DNA of 62,000 bases from Gnetum montanum (taxonomy: Eukaryota; Streptophyta; Gnetopsida; Gnetales; Gnetaceae): positions 1-62,000 of the forward strand of contig MNCI01017900.1 in the NCBI GenBank assembly GCA_015680685.1, written 5' to 3'. Position numbers and translations under genes: made by a program. The notes beneath the pieces are model-generated. The model made no database searches. It saw nothing but the letters and a program-made list of their open reading frames with translations, and was not told where the DNA came from. Below are positions 34,622-44,656 of this stretch, piece after piece. Position 1 is the first letter of the stretch, and the number at the start of each line of letters is the position of its first letter.

Positions 34622-34745
34622 CAATAAGGTGCTAATCTAGGGGCAAGACTCTTGATTTGAAAGCTTTAAGTCATGGGTTTAATTCTGTTGGGCAATGTTG
34701 GGGTTTACCTATATTATAATTTTTTCAAGGTTCCAAGACCTCCTC
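34622..34745 (+). repeat. SINE-like unit (plus)
   Basis: GTGCTAATCTAGGGGCAAG (A-box region) and GGGTTTAATTCTG (B-box region, 34675) are followed by GGGCAATGTTGGGGTTTACC. It is close to the unit at 26745-26850. Confidence 0.45.
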
Positions 34746-34800
34746 CTAGTATCATGTAGTCAATTTGTTTCTTGTTTTCTTTTCCCTTTTAAAAAATAGT

Positions 34801-35187
34801 TGGGAATGCATGAAAAAAAGAAAGTGTTACAAAGCTTTTGTTGGAAGGTGAGGCATCCCCTTCAAGAAGAAGTCATGAACATCTTGAGAGGGTAAGCCAA
34901 AAAAGAGGCATACATCCCGTAAACCTCTCATGAACTAAGAACGTAGAATAATAAAGTAGAGATCTATTGTAACGTTTCTACACATTATCTAACTTGAGAT
35001 AAGGAATATAAGCAAGATAGAGAGGGTATCAAACCAAGGAATCACCTTAAAACCTGTGATTTAAGAAAACCAATAAAGAAAGAAACCAAGAGAAAAATAA
35101 GGATAGAAAGGCATTAATAAGATTAAGAAAAGCTTGGCTTCAAGATCCTCATCTACTTATAACCTTCAAAAATTTTTGGATGTGACA
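34801..35187 (-). repeat. Chromovirus 1 LTR, start portion (minus)
   Basis: On the minus strand a purine-rich tract (35203-35188, AAAGGGGAGAGGA) is followed by TGTCACATCC at 35187, a typical PPT-LTR junction of chromoviruses. The left limit is not clear and is set where recognisable pattern ends. Confidence 0.45.
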
Positions 35188-35222
35188 TCCTCTCCCCTTT
35201 AAGAATCTTCCTCTTAGAGATG
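35188..35222 (-). pseudogene. End of chromovirus 1 pol and polypurine tract, split by element B
   Basis: Minus-strand reading gives a KRKILKGER-like tail and then the polypurine tract. Across the insertion of B it joins the pol tail at 44372-44656. The AGATG at 35218-35222 is the duplicated target site. Confidence 0.65.
35218..35222. repeat. Target-site duplication, left copy (element B)
   Basis: AGATG precedes TGATGAG at 35223 and is repeated at 44372-44376. Confidence 0.85.
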
Positions 35223-36091
35223 TGATGAGTCATTGTTTGTTGGGCCTTGATGTTAGATATGCGACATTGGAGCCATGATGTCGTGTACCTAATGTCAAAT
35301 ATCCGACGTCGTCTCATTTGGGTTTGCCTATAAATATAGCACTTGGGCACTTAGATGAGACAACATGTAGAATGTAGGGAAGTAGTAGACAGTTTTAGTT
35401 TTTAGTTTTTTTTCCTTAGAGTTTGACATTCCCAGTGCATGCCCGCAATGTGATGTTTGTAATTGTACAACACCTTTGTTTGAGTGTGACGTACTTGGAC
35501 ACATTACATAAGTAGTAATAAAGATCGAGATTACTCTCATCATTGCAACATCTACTTAGATTATTATTGCTTTTAATTATTAATTATTTACTGCTTTCTT
35601 TAGTTAATTGTTTTCCTTTATTGCTATTTACTATTCTAGTTATTAAGCGGAATGCGTAAGCCTTAATCACGAACATTTAAGTATAAGTACTTGGCAACCT
35701 AGAAGTGTATTGTTTGGTACACCCAGTGACATGCTTGGCCATCCTAGAAGTAGTCTCACAAAGTCCAAGACGTAGATGGACAACTAAGGTTAGATGCTGA
35801 TTGCACATAAGCTAGTTTAGGCCTTGTTTTCCATCGCCCATTAGTTTAATTAAATTACCCTTTTATTGTCATCAAGAGTAGTGTAGAATTAGAGACAACA
35901 TCATACACCTCACTTTGGACTAAACCATATGTGACAAAGCTACCACTAGTCCAAGTGAGAAGACAACGAACTACAATCAAGGCATAGTAATCTAAATACC
36001 ACAACTAGTCCCATCTATGGAATTCAACCAGATCGTGCGTGCATACTTGTGATTCGTATGGTTGAGCGTAGGGGTACCTCGTCACTCATCA
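35223..36091 (+). repeat. 5' LTR of element B
   Basis: 869 bp from TGATGAGTCA to CTCATCA. Two dyad units at 35249-35268 and 35277-35296 precede TATAAATA at 35329-35336. The LTR tail GTATGGTTGAGCGTAGGGG is shared with the other elements. Confidence 0.88.
35249..35336 (+). promoter_or_regulatory. LTR core promoter of B: two dyads plus TATA box
   Basis: GATGTT-AG-ATAT-GC-GACATT and GATGTC-GT-GTAC-CT-AATGTC have the same 6-2-4-2-6 spacing as the dyads of C and L. A further GACGTC (35305-35310) lies between them and the TATA box. Confidence 0.6.
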
Positions 36092-36092
36092 T

Positions 36093-36110
36093 TAGCACCG
36101 ATGTCAGGGA
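36093..36110 (+). promoter_or_regulatory. Primer-binding site of element B, degraded
   Basis: TAGCACCGATGTCAGGGA sits at the PBS position. It matches the tRNA-Asp-type PBS at 13 of 18 positions and keeps two CpG-derived bases that A and C lack. Confidence 0.55.
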
Positions 36111-36199
36111 CGATGCTAGTTATCTAGATTAGTTATATTATACATGATCACTGTAAAGGTATTAACAATCTATCTTTCCAAAAATATTAACTCACACAC

Positions 36200-37806
36200 A
36201 CCATAAACCAACAACGTCTCTTCTACAAGGAAATGATAATGCACTATATAGCGAACACATTCATTGGAGAACTAACTAGATATACGATGAAGAAAATTGG
36301 AGTGACCAACCTTATGCAGGGGTTTCTTATGATCATGACCACCCTAATGACACCCAAAGACTACATTCACCTAAGGTAGACAATCTTAGAGGAGATGGCC
36401 TAGGTCCTAGACTAGGGGAGGCCTTAAAGCCTAAGACCTTCTCAAAACCCAGAAATGATAAATCAAAGGACCTCAAAGAACACCATAGAAGCCATGGAAA
36501 TTCTTCCATTTCCTCATCTTCTTATGTCCCTTCAACATCTAGTTCTGACGAAGATGAACATAAGTATAGAGATAGAGTTCCACTAAAGGGTTGGGCTAAA
36601 AATTGAAATTGAACCCATGGGAAAGGTTAAAGACAACATCATCATGATCAAACGAATGGAGATAGGCATTTCCCTCACAATTTGTTTGATGACGATGAAC
36701 CCCTATTGGCGACTAAGAGCCTAATGTAGATCACAGATGTAGTAAAGATATCTCATAGGCATCACAAAAAGGGTTGTCTACCTAAGCTTGACATGAATAA
36801 TATCCCTAAATTTGTAGGAGGCTATGATTTAGATCCACAACATCATTTACAAGCCTTCCATGATGCCTGTGCTTTTTACAACATTGAAAGTAAGTGGAAA
36901 TAGCTTAAGCTCTTTCCTATGACACTAATTGATAGAGTTGAAGTGTGGTATAGATTGTTGAGATCAAATTCAATCTGATGGTGGTCTACAATGATGGGAC
37001 TTTTTAACGAGAAATACCAAACCTATGCAAGGGTGTTCAACCTGAGGAGATAGATCCAAGAGTGGAAGCAAAAACAACATGAACCCTTAGACATGACCTT
37101 TGATAGATATTATGCTTTACTAAATAGATGCCTAGGCCATGGGTTCTCCAAGGAGAGGTAAATTTTCCACATTATGGATGGGCTTCATAATAAAACAAGG
37201 GAGACCCTTGGGATGTATGCCCTACGTCAATTATATGAGCTCCAAGCCCATTAGATCAAAGAGCTAATCAAGCATGTGGCAAAAGAAGAAGGAGAGATAT
37301 GTAAATGGAAGAATGTCAGAAAACATCAATGGGATCCAACTCTTCAATAGAAGGAGGTCCAGATCTATTATAAGAAGAATGAAACTACTCTTGATAAGGT
37401 GATTCCACAACAAACCTTGCCGATACAGGGGTTTATTGATGAACTTGAAGCAAAGTTTAATAGGTTGTCCAAATGGATATATGAAAACATTTCAACTCTC
37501 ATTGATATGGTTGAGGAGAGGATCATGCAAAACAAGTTAGGTGATCACAATAAATAAAGGACACAGAACCAAGAAATAGCCAAGAACACTTTTTGGAAAA
37601 TGAGAAAAGTGGTTGACAAAAGTGAGGTTATGGACTCCACAACAAATGAAGATAATGGATGCAACATCTATATATATGACCATCTAAAGGGCCATTTCCT
37701 AGTCTTGTTACATCTACAGGAGTATTGGGTAGGTGCCTTAAATCTGAAGTTTGTGCAAAAGCACATGCTTGGGAGATTTCCTCTCCCACAAGGTAATTAT
37801 AGATAG
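36200..37806 (+). pseudogene. gag: Gag of element B, degenerate
   Basis: The capsid domain spans about 36740-37300: DMNNIPKFVGGYDLDPQHHL, LQAFHDACAF, DRYYALLN and an IMDGL phrase, in close correspondence to A and C. A Ser-rich charged linker precedes it (36400-36660) and a coiled-coil-like stretch follows (37370-37560). The conserved Gag tail motif (LKGHFLVLLHLQEY, then PLPQGN) lies within the 68-residue open stretch 37600-37806. The frame is preserved over long distances with scattered stops. I could not place the start codon, because the N-terminus is too diverged from A and C. Confidence 0.75.
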
Positions 37807-38545
37807 TCCCACAACTGATTGTACCATCCTAGGGTGACTTATTACCAGCCTCAACATGGTCATCAATTGCAGTGGCAACAATCGCAGTCATGGAGGAGGC
37901 CACCACTAAATCAGCCCTATCTGCCAAAATTGTGTAGATATTATGTTCAACACCCTGTTTCTCCAACTAGTTCTACATCCTCCACTTCAAATCACTGCTA
38001 CCACTCTCCTGAGTACCATCAATCCATGACATCCCCTGAAGGATCACCACCTTGCGCATCTCACCATCCAACCTACCCTCGATATGCTCATAATCCACCT
38101 ACTTATACGCCATCGTCAGCAACTCAAGAAGGTTCAGCACCATAATATCAACAAACAGGTGCCACTTGTGCTGCAAATGTGCATAGACATGTTGACGCTA
38201 ATGGGTCCCAACTGCAACGTCAAAAATGTCCCTTCTGGGGGAAAGGTTGTAAGTCAAAACAAACCACACATGGATCCACCACATCATCTAAGCCAGCATA
38301 ATGCCAATCTGGTGCACCACCTTCCTTGTCTCAATCAACATCCTCCAACCATACACAAGGGCCATCATCCCTCAATACTTCAATCCCAAATCCAACCAAT
38401 GAATCTACAAGCATGGGGAGACAAATAAATCCATGCATACCATATCATGCTCAAGGGCACAATTGTGGGCTAGACATCCATAACATTAACACACCTCATA
38501 CCCTGATCCACCATACATATAACAATCAAGTGTGTGACCAATAGT
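37807..38545 (+). pseudogene. Gag C-terminal Pro/Ser/His/Gln-rich region of element B
   Basis: The stretch 37819-38145 is open for 108 codons (SPTSSTSSTSNHCYHSPEYH), and a continuing frame runs to 38544. The low-complexity composition matches the Tyr/Gln/Pro-rich tail after the Gag motif in A (16090-16560). No zinc knuckle is seen. After 38545 the sequence becomes T-rich spacer without any protease, so the pol deletion point lies here. Confidence 0.55.
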
Positions 38546-40666
38546 TGTTTTATCTAGCCACAACACCATCACCAAGCACCCAGTGCCTGGGGCATGAAAG
38601 GTTCTCAATGTTTCATACATGCAGGGATCCTATTCATCCACTTATTAATCCTAGCCACAACCAAATGTTTAGTGGTGGGGATTACCCCCCATTCTAATCT
38701 TCAGGATTTTAAAATGCTTTTCATCTTTTTGTTTTACAATTTTTTGTTATTTTCCTATTTCTTGATCCAATTTTTCCTATTTCTTCCAATTTTTTCTAGT
38801 TGTTGTTTCATTTTCTTTGTTTTCTAATCTCACTTGTGAATAAGATGATCATGTTGTCCAATAATGTGAGGTTTTCCCTATGTTGTCAAGTCATAAGGAA
38901 CTAATTATTCGAACATTGAGACCATGACATCCATCCACTCATTCCATTAATAAGAGTTTCTTGCTCTAGTCATAATGATAACCTTTTTCATCATCCAACC
39001 TAATGAAAAAATCTATAATCATTGTGTTTGGACAGAAGAGTGCATACCCAAGGTGGAATGTGACGGGTGTCACATCAAGGGGATTTGTGGATTCTCTTTG
39101 GCCACGTCAATATGTTCTATCATGTTGCTAAGGTTGTAACCATATCCTTGTAGATCTAACAAAAAATTGAAGTAAGAGAAACTTAAAACAACACTGAATA
39201 AACTTCTGTGGGTCCCACTGGAAAGGTATGTACCCATGCCTGAAGGTTGGTGGCTTCTCAGAACCAAAAAAAGATGTGAAAAAGTGAATATATATATAAT
39301 AAGTGTGCCATAATAAAGCTTCTCCCTTGGACAAAACGCCAAGTGATGTTACTCCTTGCGACTCTGATAGTCTTATGGTTGTTCGTTGATGTAATGAAAC
39401 AATGTGATGTCATTGCAACGTGGTGTGCACTTGGGTTGAACCTTGGAAAGAAGGACACATGGTTATTTAACCATTAATAACACACAAGGTTTCATTGTGA
39501 CCATGGTACGACACCTCAAGTTCCAATTTCTGCAATCCTTTCTATAGTCCATCTCATCTCGTTGTCTGGATGATCATAACTTGTGGGTTTTTGTGTAACA
39601 TAGAGTTCTTATCTCACACTGGTGGTTTTAACATGTGTGTTTTGTTTCACAAGTATGCATTGCATTCAACCACTTTAGTGCCCATGAACATTATAGGTGT
39701 GGTTACACAAGGGCATCATAGGCTCGAGTTTGCTTTGGGGAGAATCACTTGTGTAACTGTTGTGACTTGTACTTGTTTGACACAACCACATCATTTTTCA
39801 CCTTCCAAATACTCAATTATTACATTTTATTATTTCCCTTATCATGAAATTGATCTGTCCACAACTTTGATTTCCATGCCTTTTTTCTTGCTCATTCTAG
39901 TGCTTTTCACATCGATAACTTTATCTTATCATACTTTCAATGCCTCAACTTGATTTTTCACTTACCCCAGAATGATGAACTTAACTTCAAACCTTCCAAA
40001 AAATCCTAGAGTTTCAGTTTGCATGTTCAATTACTCCATATAGTGAATATTTCTAGACCTCGACATCATGTACCTAATGTCAAGTCCAATGTGACATTGT
40101 GTACCTGACGTTGGGTCACATAAAGCCTATAAATACAACCCCCACAGTACTTCAAATTCATTTTCCTCATTTGCTACTAGGGGAATTCAAATTTTCTTTG
40201 CTGACTTAGAGCTTTGTGCACTCATCTTCCACTCACAATATTTAGCTCTCTAACACTTCGATTTTTGTGCCATTTGAACCCATTTGAACCTAGAGTGCTC
40301 AACTTAGTTGTGGGTTTNTTGTGTCGAATTGTTGAAATTTGCTATCACCTAGAAGGTATCATAAGGGTAAGAATATAAAGAACTTTAGGAGTTATAATGA
40401 AAAATCACTCACGTTAATGCTAGAATTCCAATTTTTCCAACCCACAGGACCATAACCATTATTATAAGCCACATATAAGGAAAAAGGAACCAATTGTAAA
40501 GGGTCATAAAAGGAGATAGACACTTTTTGGGGAATTTTTCTTGAAAATTTTTCTAACTTTACAATCATATGCATTATGAACTTAATGAACTAAGGTTATA
40601 GGTAAGGTATAAATTGATGATAACAAATATAACCTTAGTAACACTTGCCCCTTTTCTTGATTACAG
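38546..40666 (+). other. Spacer of element B with T-rich tract and internal promoter-like module
   Basis: A T-rich stretch (38700-38830) is positionally equivalent to 18600-18740 in A and 50980-51080 in C. Further on are GGGTGTCACATCAAGGGGA (about 39066) and CCATGCCTGAAGG (about 39235), phrases also present in A. A 127-codon open frame at 39570-39953 has no counterpart in A or C. Dyads and a TATA box are at 40062-40135. One N is at 40318. Confidence 0.5.
40062..40135 (+). promoter_or_regulatory. Internal promoter-like module of B: two dyads plus TATA box
   Basis: GACATC-AT-GTAC-CT-AATGTC (40062-40081) and GACATT-GT-GTAC-CT-GACGTT (40093-40112) are followed by CCTATAAATAC (TATA at 40128-40135). 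The first unit is nearly identical to the dyad in B's own LTR (35277-35296). It lies about 530 bp upstream of ORF3. Promoter activity is inference. Confidence 0.5.
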
Positions 40667-43378
40667 ATAGCCCCAAAAAAGAGGTGCTTAAGGTGAACCC
40701 TCATAGAGAGTCACTAAGTGTCCATGAGATGGCCATAGTCAACAAGGTGAACATGCAGAACACATGGAGTAGGAGGCCCAATCCTTCAACATTCACCAAG
40801 GGGCCCCTACTACTAGGCAATTGGCCCAAGGGAAGGCTGAAGAACCACAAGTTCTTGAGTAGGGACAATGTCTCACGTTGCCTTCCGATTGCCTTGCTAC
40901 CACCTTAGAAAAGTCCATGTTGGCTTTGTTCATCGTGGAGATGAACTTCAGCCCATTCATGGAGTTTGCTCCAAAGGTAGTTCGAACGCAACTCAAGGCA
41001 TCCCCATTATGGCCCATTCTATTAAATAGTGGCAAATGGTACCTGGGTGAAACCTAGTAGTTTTGGCACAATAAGGATGGAGGCACCACTATTAACATTT
41101 GTGGAGTGATCATCCCTTATTCAGTTAAAGCAATTGTTGTAGCGCTTAACATGCCCAATGAAGAGGCTAAGGTTGCTCATCTGTTAACCAAATTCAACCT
41201 CGAGACCAAGAAATTGTGGCTGAGACAGGTGTACAGCAAGGAGGAAAAAATGTACAATGAAATCACTCTAGAGGGGAAAACATATTTCAAAATTGGAACT
41301 TACCACCTATTTCCCACAAAAGGGCTTAATCAAATTTTAACTTATGCAACCAAGGGAAGTGCCATTTTAATGGATAAATTTGTGGCCAATCTTCCCTAGT
41401 ATTACTTCACTAAAATCCAATGGTGGTTTGAAGAAATGAAGTCAAGAAGACCAACACTTCCATTTCCCTAATTAATTAGAAAGCTATGTAAGCATGCTGG
41501 GATCTTGGGATATACCAATGATATCCCTAGGAAAGCTCAAAATGCCTCCTTCACTGAACTTCTAAAACTTGTAGCACCAAGAAAGGATCTTGATGAAGAA
41601 CAAGAAGTGGAAAAGGAGGCAAAGCCACAAACAAAAACACAACACAAGCCCAAATAGCATCCATAGGCATAAGCTCTGCCACCACTGCCATTGCAAGACT
41701 ATAGGCCCTTGATGAGCCATTTGCAGAAGATCGCTGATGTAGTCAGCTGGGGAACAAGGATGAGTCCAACCTATTCTACGTCATGGATGATGCCGTATAG
41801 CCCACAATGTTAGCTAACCCAATGTAGGGGAAGATCCTAATATAATCAAGAGGAGAAGGATTCCAATAGTCACAAATAACCTCTAGGAATACCAAATCTT
41901 TCCAAGTAATGTTGGAAACTAGAGAAGGTGCCACAGTCATGGTACTACAACATGAGGATGTGGTAGGCACAATAGAAATCATCATCGATCATATCAAAGA
42001 ATCATTCAATGTGCTTGTTGTGCCTTCAACAAATCTAAAGGGAACTGGAGATGCACAAGTATTGGCTGGGACTTTAATGACTCTTGCAATGTATGAGGAT
42101 GTGCTTGATTGATTGCTACAAATGGGCCAAGTAATGATCAATTTGTTTGACATCCCCAACAATGTCACTGTAGTCCAATCAAACCTCATCACCATGAAAG
42201 GAAGGTTAGTTATGGAAAAAGTTAGGGCAGATCATGTAAAGGTAGAAATACAAAGATTACAAGAACAGATGGCTACCTTAAGAGTTGAACAACGGGATCC
42301 TACCCATTTTGTTGCACTAGACCAACTTGAACAATTCAAGATGGAGCAGCTAACCTAGCTAACAAAGGAGAGAGCAGCTGTTGAGCAAGAGAAAGAGAAG
42401 GTAGTTTGGAATGCCTATGCTACTAATGTGCAATCTCATGCATACAAAAAGGCATTAAATCTTGTACAAGAAGAGAATAAGTAGCTCACCATAGAAAATT
42501 CCAGATTAACCATAGTGGAAAGACAAAAGAACATTTTGAAGGAAAGTGTCCACTAGTTAAGAGAACAATTGGTGAGGATCAACCAAGACATGAATAAATT
42601 GGCTAGAGAGAATAGAACCCTCTTAATGGAGGAGGTCCACGCTATCTGCCAAAAGTCAGCAATTGAAATTAGCACATGGAAAAATGAGGCCAAAAAGCAT
42701 GAAAAATTGAAAGAGCAAATCAATGAAAAAGAAATCTAGATAGCCAAAGCTTACATTAGCTCCTTGTCAACCCAAAATCCTGAGTGGAAACCCATCTTGG
42801 ATAACTATGCCTTGGTCCATCAAGCTAAAGTCAAGAACAAAGACCTGTAGATAGAAGATCTAAAAGAATACATGGTGTTGGCTAACCTTAGATATACCAA
42901 CCTTGCCATGTTAATGGTAGGTCGTCCCTGAAATGAGCTAGAAAAATAAGTGGCAATGACCTATGCATTATATGGGAAGGAGTTTGCAAATCGAACAGAT
43001 GCTTTTCAAAAATTGCAAGTGGAAAACTCTAAATTAGAGATGGTTAAATCCAGCTATCAAGGACAAAAGGATGTAGCCTTGAACCTTGCTTGAAGATTGA
43101 TAGATTCTCATGAACTCAGAGATAAAGCTAGGATCTTTGAGGAAGAATGACGGTAATTCACAACTTGATACGTGAAGGAAAATTAGATGTTCCTACAATT
43201 GCCATGTCCTTGGGACGTATCGATGCCAACACACATCAATACAGTAGCTTGGATGGTACACAACCCAAGGATGGAGGAGGATAAGTTGTAGGCATTGCTT
43301 AATCACTACAAATTTCAATGGCCTGGTGACAAAGGAAAGCAACCAATGGAAGAGCCATTGCCTTTGGGCACCACATGA
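40667..43378 (+). pseudogene. ORF3 of element B: coiled-coil protein with conserved ends, several stops
   Basis: It begins directly after TTACAG (40661-40666); the start codon has decayed from ATG to ATA. The N-terminal domain (about 40900-41640) matches A: IVEMNFSPFMEFAPKVV, SGKWYLGET, a 97-residue open stretch 41106-41399 with YHLFPTKGLNQILTYATKG, and LIRKLCKHAGI. This resembles the Athila-type 'putative plant transposon protein' domain. Residues encoded by about 42113-43130 are heptad-rich coiled coil. The end (DVSMPTHINTVAWMVHNP, then EPLPLGTT) is conserved with A. Downstream of 42113 the frame holds apart from single nonsense codons. There is no signal peptide or membrane helix. Confidence 0.65.
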
Positions 43379-43559
43379 GCTTCCCAATTTTGTTTTTTCT
43401 TTGTAATAATTTGTTCCATTTTTGTATTATACCACTACGACATGCAAAGAGTCAATTGTTTTGTTCATTTTTTAAGTTAGTCAATAATCCCATACTTGCC
43501 CAATATTTTATAAAGAACTTGTTCCTCATTTTGTTTAACTCAAGGATCTGACACCAAAG

Positions 43560-44371
43560 CCAAGAAGAAACATTAGATATTCGACATTGCCTCATTTGGG
43601 TTTGCCTATAAATACACACTTGGGCACTTAGATGAGATAGCATGTAGAATGTAGACAAGTAGTAGATAGTTTTAGTTTTTAGTTTCTTTTCCTTAGAGTT
43701 TAACATTCCTAGTGCATGCCCGCAGTGTGATGTTTGTAATCGTACAACACCTTTGTTGAAGTGTGATGTACTTGGACATGTTACATGATTGGAAATAAAG
43801 ATCAAGATTACTCTCATCATTATAGCATCCACTTAGATTATTATTGCTTTTAATTTTTAATTATTTATTTGCTTTCTTTAGTTGATTATTTCCCTTTATT
43901 TCTATTTACTATTCTTGTTATTAAGCAGAATGTGTACTCCTTAATCACGAGTGTTTAAGTGTAAGTACTTCGTAATCCAAAAGTGTATTACTTGGTACAT
44001 CTAGTGACATATGCTTGGCCATCCTAGGAGTAGTCTCATAAAGTCCAAGATGTATATGGATGATTAAGGTCAGATACTCATCGCACATAAGCTAGTTTAG
44101 GCCTGGTTTTCTATCACCCATTAGTTTAATTAATTTACCCTTTTATTGTTATCAGGAGTAGCATAGAATTACAAACAACATCATATGCCTCACTTTGGAC
44201 TAAACCATACATGACAAAGCTACCACTAGTCCAAGTGGGAAGACAATGAACTATGATTAAGGCATAGCAATCTAGATACCACAACTAGTCCCATCCACGG
44301 AATTCGACCGGATCATGTGTGCACATTGGTGATTCATATGGTTGAGCATAGGGGTACCTTGTTGCTCATCA
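43560..44371 (+). repeat. 3' LTR of element B (start eroded)
   Basis: From about 43590 on it aligns with 35300-36091; TATAAATA is at 43607-43614 and the end CTCATCA is followed by the TSD AGATG. The first TGATGAG is not recognisable. The promoter-proximal part holds only one remnant (GATATTCGACATT) instead of two full dyads. Confidence 0.8.
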
Positions 44372-44656
44372 AGATGGATTGATAAAGATCTATCATCTTT
44401 TTCTTAACTTCCCAAGTTACTTCTTCCTTACAATGTTTCTTTTAAATATCCTTGACCATAGGGATCACTTTGCTTTAAAGCTTCTTGTCCTTTCTATCAA
44501 GAATCTTGGTGGGTCTTTCCTTATAGTTGATATTAGACTAAAGCTCTACCTCTTGCCATTTAATCATATGACTTGGCTCATACACATACTTTCTCAATAT
44601 GGAAACATGAAAGATATTGGGGATCTTGTAAAGTTTTGAAGGCAAGGTTAATGTAC
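44372..44656 (-). pseudogene. Chromovirus 1: end of integrase with chromodomain (minus)
   Basis: Minus-strand reading gives YKIPNIFHVSILRKYVYEPS, then KILDRKDKKL, then EEVTWEVKKKM. These are the GPY-to-chromodomain blocks at the end of Ty3/gypsy chromovirus Pol (usual forms HNVFHVSxLRKY, VRILDRK, EATWExExxM). The chromodomain normally guides integration to chromatin marks. The frame has stops at expected Arg/Gln/Trp positions. Element B split the gene, and the last residues are at 35188-35222. On the right side it stops abruptly at 44656, where repeat R1 begins. Confidence 0.8.

Larger units (their letters stand above)
35223..44371 (+). mobile_element. Element B: Ty3/gypsy Tat-like element with gag and ORF3 but no pol
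   Basis: A 9.15-kb insertion with TSD AGATG. Order: 5' LTR (35223-36091), degraded PBS (36093-36110), gag (about 36200-37806), a Pro/Ser/His-rich Gag tail (37807-38545), a spacer with an internal promoter-like module (38546-40666), ORF3 (40667-43378) and the 3' LTR (about 43560-44371). No protease, reverse transcriptase, RNase H or integrase motif was found between gag and the spacer, so it could only have moved using proteins from a relative. It interrupts the pol of chromovirus 1. Confidence 0.9.

Noticed and set aside
39570-39953. 127-codon open frame in the spacer of element B
   Set aside because: The same spacer position in A and C has no matching frame, and the peptide shows no recognisable domain. 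Kept only as part of the spacer description.
44379-44639. 86-codon plus-strand open frame
   Set aside because: It is the reverse of the chromovirus pol end, whose minus-strand reading matches the integrase C-terminus and chromodomain.
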